Assembly: GCF_001698815.1 (NCBI RefSeq)
Contig: NZ_LGSI01000056.1
Location: 184,122 to 248,121, forward strand
Length of the DNA stretch: 64,000 nt
DNA from: Pseudomonas syringae
GTDB taxonomy: Bacteria > Pseudomonadota > Gammaproteobacteria > Pseudomonadales > Pseudomonadaceae
Direction of reading: 5' to 3'
This document shows, piece after piece, positions 61,901 through 64,000 of this stretch. Numbering within the stretch: the first letter of the stretch is position 1; each line of letters starts with the position of its first letter. Below the pieces are notes generated by a model that was not told the DNA's origin, did no database searches, and was given only the letters and a program-made list of their open reading frames with translations. A program made the translations under genes and the position numbers.

Positions 61901-63734
61901 GGCTGAGGATGTTCTGCCCGTGCTCGGTCGGTAGCTGCTTGAGCAGCTCTTTTTGCGTCAGCAGCAACTGGATGCCGCTGTCTTCGATCATGTAGGCCAG
62001 CCGCTCGCGGGGGTATTCCGGGTCCAGCGGTACATAGGCACCGCCCGCCTTGAGAATCCCCAGCAAGCCAACGACCATGGCCACGCTGCGCTCGACGGCG
62101 ATGCCGACCAACACTTCAGGGCCGACGCCCAGCGCCATGAGTTTGTGTGCCAGCTGGTTGGCTTGCTGGTTGAGCTGAAGATAGCTCAGGGATTGATCGG
62201 CAAAGACTAGCGCTGTGGCGTTCGGAGTTTGCTGCGCTTGTTGTTCGATCAGGCGCTGCACCGGTTGATCGAGGGGATAAGCCGTTTGCGTGGCGTTCCA
62301 GTCCTGGAGAGTCGTGAGTTCTGCTGCGCCGAGCATCGGTAGCTCGCCGATACGTTGCTGGGGAGCATCAAGCATGGCCTGCAACAGATTCTGCCAATGC
62401 TGACCGAGACGCTCGATGGTTTCGGGCAAGAACAACTCGGCACGGTATTCCAGGTCGGCGCGAATGCTCTGTCGCGAATAGTCGATATCGATGCTCAGGT
62501 CGAACTTGGCTTGCGGCAAGACGACCGGCAGCGAGGTCAGTTGCAGATCGCCCAGTTGCAGGGTGGTTTCGACAGGCTCGGCGATGCGCCAGTTGAGCAG
62601 GGTCTGGAACAGCGGATTGGCCTGGGTGCTGCGTTGCAGGTTCAATCGGTCCAGCAGCAATTCAATCGGGTAATCGGCATGCTCCAGCGCAGCCCGTGAA
62701 GCGTGGCGCAGGTCATGCAGGAAGTCGCTGACAGATTGATCCGGGTCCAGGCGCGCACGGTAGATCTGGCTGCTGACAAAAAAGCCCACCAGTTCCTGAG
62801 TCGCACTCTGATTGCGCGTGGCGTTGGGCACGCCGACGGTGAAGTCCCGTTGACCGCTGTAGCGGCTCAACAGCAATTGCCACGCGCCCAACAGCACGAC
62901 GAAGGGTGACAAATTGTGCTGCTGGCAGAACCCCTGCAGTTGCCGGGAAAATGCTTCAGGCAGCGTCAGCGCAACGCTGCCTTGGCGGTTGTCGCGCACG
63001 GCGCTGGCCGGGAAGTCAGTCGGCAACGCCAGGGTCGGCAAGTCGTCACCCAGATAGCCCTGCCAGTATTCGGCGGCCTGATCGTGAGCTTCGGTGGTCA
63101 CGTATTCTTCGCGCTGCCAGCGGGCGTAGTCGAGGTATTGAATCGTCGGGCGTTTGAGGGGCTCGGGATCGCCGAGGCTCAGGCGCTGAAAGGCCGTAAT
63201 CAGATCCTGCATCAGAATCGGATTGGACCAGGCATCGGAGACGATGTGATGCAAGGTGAGCAGCAGCACGTGCTCTTGCTCGTCGAGCTTGAGCAGCGTG
63301 GCGCGGATCAGCGGCGCGCTGCCCAGATCGAACGCAAGAGCGGCTTCAGCGGCAATATGGCCGGGGAGTGTGTTGCGATCATCAAGGTTGATTCGGGCCA
63401 GATTCAGCTGCGCGTTATGGTCAACCATCTGCTGTGGCGTGCCATCGATATCCTCGAAGCGGGTGCGCAGGATGTCGTGGCGATCCACCACCTTGCGCAA
63501 TGCGCTTTCCAGCAGCGCGCCATCCAGCCGACCCTTGATCGACAAGGCGCGAGGCAGGTTGTAGGCGGCGCTGTCCGGGGCGAATTGTTGCAACAACCAC
63601 AAACGTTGCTGGGCGAACGAAACCGGCATCGGACCTTGTGCAGCCGAGGCCTTGATCCCGTGTTCGGTGCCTTGCTCATCAGCCATGAGCAGGGCCAGCA
63701 GGTCGTCGTCGGGTTGTTGATTGATTTGATTCAT
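55944..63734 (-). CDS. NRPS, two modules with epimerase (C-A-T-E-C-A-T)
   Basis: This 2596-residue synthetase has C1 at 35-460 (HHIVSDAWS at 162, with Ala in place of the usual Gly). A1 spans 480-980 with code D-V-W-H-V-S-L-I-D-K, a serine type. T1 is LGGDSIISIQ at 1026. The E domain spans 1085-1520 (HHLVVDGVS, EGHGRE), so the residue should become D-Ser. C2 of DCL type starts at 1543 (HHHILMDGWS). A2 spans 1985-2480 with D-F-W-N-V-G-M-V-H-K, a threonine code. T2 is LGGHSLLVI at 2531. There is no starter domain, so upstream synthetases must supply the chain. The operon continues in the next NRPS and a hydrolase, and a PvdS-type box lies upstream. Confidence 0.93.
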   Translation of the reverse strand: MNQINQQPDDDLLALLMADEQGTEHGIKASAAQGPMPVSFAQQRLWLLQQFAPDSAAYNLPRALSIKGRLDGALLESALRKVVDRHDILRTRFEDIDGTPQQMVDHNAQLNLARINLDDRNTLPGHIAAEAALAFDLGSAPLIRATLLKLDEQEHVLLLTLHHIVSDAWSNPILMQDLITAFQRLSLGDPEPLKRPTIQYLDYARWQREEYVTTEAHDQAAEYWQGYLGDDLPTLALPTDFPASAVRDNRQGSVALTLPEAFSRQLQGFCQQHNLSPFVVLLGAWQLLLSRYSGQRDFTVGVPNATRNQSATQELVGFFVSSQIYRARLDPDQSVSDFLHDLRHASRAALEHADYPIELLLDRLNLQRSTQANPLFQTLLNWRIAEPVETTLQLGDLQLTSLPVVLPQAKFDLSIDIDYSRQSIRADLEYRAELFLPETIERLGQHWQNLLQAMLDAPQQRIGELPMLGAAELTTLQDWNATQTAYPLDQPVQRLIEQQAQQTPNATALVFADQSLSYLQLNQQANQLAHKLMALGVGPEVLVGIAVERSVAMVVGLLGILKAGGAYVPLDPEYPRERLAYMIEDSGIQLLLTQKELLKQLPTEHGQNILSLDELDLSGLPSSNPEITVNPENLAYVIYTSGSTGKPKGAGNRHSALTNRLCWMQQAYGLDRSDTVLQKTPFSFDVSVWEFFWPLMTGARLAMAAPGDHRDPAKLVALIERHQVTTLHFVPSMLQAFLLDDTAQRCTGLQRIVCSGEALPVDTQQQVFAKLPNASLFNLYGPTEAAIDVTHWTCREEHRDSVPIGQPIANLATHILDGQLQPLPVGVIGELYLGGAGLARGYHQRPALTAERFVTSPFGDGERLYRTGDLACYRADGVIDYRGRIDHQVKIRGLRIELGEIETRLLQLPDIREAVVLAVDQQLVGYVVPVQPAEAGRHSLLQEAIKARLAEHLPDYMVPGQWVFLAQMPLSANGKLDRKALLAPDAAQRQNAYVAPRTELQQRLTELWQDVLKRETIGITDNFFDLGGDSIISIQLVSRARQAGIQFSPKELFQHQTIAHLANVARIDDVGQMIEQGPATGAALLLPIQQAFFARNLAEPQHWNQSVVLKPNVTLDADHLEQALRALLAHHDALRLTFSQTPDGWTSAYQSMQAGSFELWQAHISDIADLAQLGNDAQRSLNLQDGPLLRAVLVSLDDGSQRLLLAIHHLVVDGVSWRVLFEDLQSSYRQLQSGQPIALPARTSAFQAWGERLQTYAKENTALQQQLPFWQQQLAGASDELPGARPAARLDNALAVTVQTRLDQTLTRQLLQQAPAAYRTQVNDLLLTALSRVISRWTGRDSSVIQLEGHGREALFDDIDLSRSVGWFTSLYPVKLSAATTFEDSIKTVKEQLRAIPDKGIGFGLLRYLGDEATRVQLSQAPTPRITFNYLGQFDGSFDSAANSLFSPCDENAGAEQSPEAPLGNWLTLNGRVYAGELSMGWTFSREMFDETLIQRLADEYARELAELIEHCAQHNGITPSDFPLAQISQQQLDDLPIAAADIQDIYPLAPMQQGMLFHTLHEQAAGNYLNQMRLDVSGLDPELFRQAWQAVIDQHDILRTAFLWSGELEQPLQVVRSHLDMPFSVLDLRSSANQQQALNELAQQELQLGFDLSQAPLLKLIAAQTADNSHHLILTHHHILMDGWSTSQLLGEVLQRYSARPVAAHQGRYRDYIDWLQQQDHAASETFWREQFKALDEPLLLARHLTPPVDALAGHADYNLALDPEQTAALNAFARQQKVTLNTLLQGAWSLLLQRYTGQDAVCFGATVAGRPTQITGIEQQVGLFINTLPVVSDPRPELIVSQWLQVLQAQNLNLREHEHSALSDVQRWAGQPGEALFDTLLVFENYPISQALEQGAPQGLRFANISSHEQTNYPLTLIINAAESLALRFNYSRQQFSPQVIAAIARQTLELLNALRENVKRPVGELTLSDSASALQEWNPARSEFPVEPCLQQLIEAQAARAPNAIAVTCDGQQLTYAQLNQRANQFAHQLIERGVGPEARVGLAVERNLEMIIGLLAILKAGGAYVPLDPAYPEDRLSYMIQDSGIGVLLTQGSLLGALPINADIQVLLLDDGASGYSDANPVISIDPANLAYVIYTSGSTGQPKGALLTHANALRLFKAGEQHFSFSKQDVWTLFHSYAFDFSVWEIFGALLYGGKLVIVPHAVSRSPQAFHELLIEHGVTVLNQTPSAFKPLMAVACAAQQSLALRYVVFGGEALDVPSLRPWFEQFGDRSPQLINMYGITETTVHVTYRAITRDDFLKDTSSPIGAPLADLAWYLLDGALNPVPKGSIGELYIGGAGLARGYLNRQDLTATRFVPNLFADDGSRLYRTGDLARYRTDGSIDYLGRSDHQVKIRGFRIELGEIQAQLLAQPHVEQAVVLARDSSDGQQLSAYIVADESVASREALKAALKEQLPDYMIPTHLLFVANLPLTANGKLDRNALPEPHASQGQGEFVAPQTRLAQQIAGIWQDVLKLERVGLTDNFFELGGHSLLVIKVVSRLQLELGLQLTPQHVFQAPTLGAFANALEQDGDAVNTSKLSRLEALLDDMEEV

Positions 63735-63780
63735 GATCGCTCTCGTCGCCGTCGGCAGAGGAATTGGCTTTGTCAGGAAG

Positions 63781-63804
63781 ACGAAGGGGAAGGGCTTGGA
63801 TTTA
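63781..63804 (-). promoter_or_regulatory. iron-starvation (PvdS) promoter box of the NRPS operon
   Basis: On the minus strand the sequence is TAAAT, then 16 bases, then CGT, exactly the IS-box spacing used by the sigma factor PvdS. It is preceded by GC (GCTAAATCC), again as in known boxes. The CGT lies 47 bases upstream of the NRPS ATG, leaving a leader of about 40 bases. This ties the operon to iron starvation and pyoverdine control. Confidence 0.75.
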
Positions 63805-63843
63805 GCGGGGTCTGGCAGTTCGACAGATTGTTTGGGTGCGCAC

Positions 63844-63969
63844 TGTAGGAGCGAATTTATTCGCGAGGCGATGTTGCAGGCACTGAATCGATGTCGGCTG
63901 TACCGGCCCTTCGCGAATGAATTCGCTACCGGTTGCCTATAAAACCGGTAGGAGGGGACTTGTCCCCGA
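63844..63969. repeat. three REP units at window end
   Basis: CTGTAGGAGCGAATTTATTC starts at 63844. An inverse CGCGAATGAATTCGCTACCG lies near 63911, and GGTAGGAGGGGACTTGTCCC ends near 63967. No gene is seen from 63805 to the window end. Confidence 0.75.
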
Positions 63970-64000
63970 TGAGGTCAGCCTGGCCAACTCAAACTGTCTG

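Noticed and set aside
1..64000. CRISPR arrays, tRNA or rRNA genes, insertion sequences, prophage
   Set aside because: The regular repeats seen are REP palindromes, not CRISPR spacers; I found no cloverleaf, rRNA, transposase or phage structural gene.

Overview
The window is chromosomal DNA of a fluorescent-type Pseudomonas. The evidence is high-GC coding sequence, numerous pseudomonad REP-type palindromes in the intergenic gaps (the flanks read GTAGGAGCG.. or GTAGGACCGG..), typical Pseudomonas housekeeping neighbours (RNase D - YcgL - YcgN, AceK, an SSS-type hybrid kinase), and a PvdS-type iron-starvation promoter ahead of a non-ribosomal peptide synthetase (NRPS) operon. I cannot name the species.

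Layout. 1-2.1 kb: two RelE/HigB-like toxin genes, one cut by the window edge and one paired with a HigA-like antitoxin, plus a HAD phosphatase and a heptad-repeat membrane peptide. 2.4-18.7 kb: core metabolism and housekeeping (NAD malic enzyme, Ogt, EptA with an overlapping methyltransferase, RNase D/YcgL, 2-hydroxyacid dehydrogenase, nitroreductase, YcgN, RNA methyltransferase, HNH nuclease, spermidine-synthase-like protein, cyclic-nucleotide-binding protein, S9 oligopeptidase, class II glutamine amidotransferase). 19.0-21.4 kb: the 5-oxoprolinase operon pxpABC, with ATGA overlaps. 21.4-34.7 kb: MoxR/VWA pair, DUF748, CysK, LpxO, two EamA transporters, AceK and an 1157-residue SSS-hybrid histidine kinase.

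35.2-44.4 kb is an accessory island: a DUF4123 adaptor, a 1081-residue LysM protein that looks like a type VI secretion effector, and five tandem secreted Sel1-repeat paralogues that look like an immunity array. Base composition drops visibly inside the effector, at about 38.6 kb, and stays low to the end of the array. This suggests that the toxic tip and its immunity genes were acquired as one cassette. The last paralogue is broken by a nonsense codon. No VgrG, Hcp or Tss gene is in the window.

44.5-45.8 kb is a repeat-rich gap with a 105-bp direct duplication and a small DUF protein preceded by a structured leader. It is followed by an MFS-PlsC fusion. 47.7-63.7 kb, on the minus strand, is an operon of two NRPS genes and an HSL-type hydrolase. 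The modules read as C-A(Ser)-T-E / C-A(Thr)-T // C-A(Gly)-T / C-A(unassigned)-T-TE, by hand reading of the specificity residues. A TAAAT-N16-CGT box lies upstream of the first NRPS. Together these point to the C-terminal part of a pyoverdine peptide assembly line, with the earlier synthetases elsewhere.
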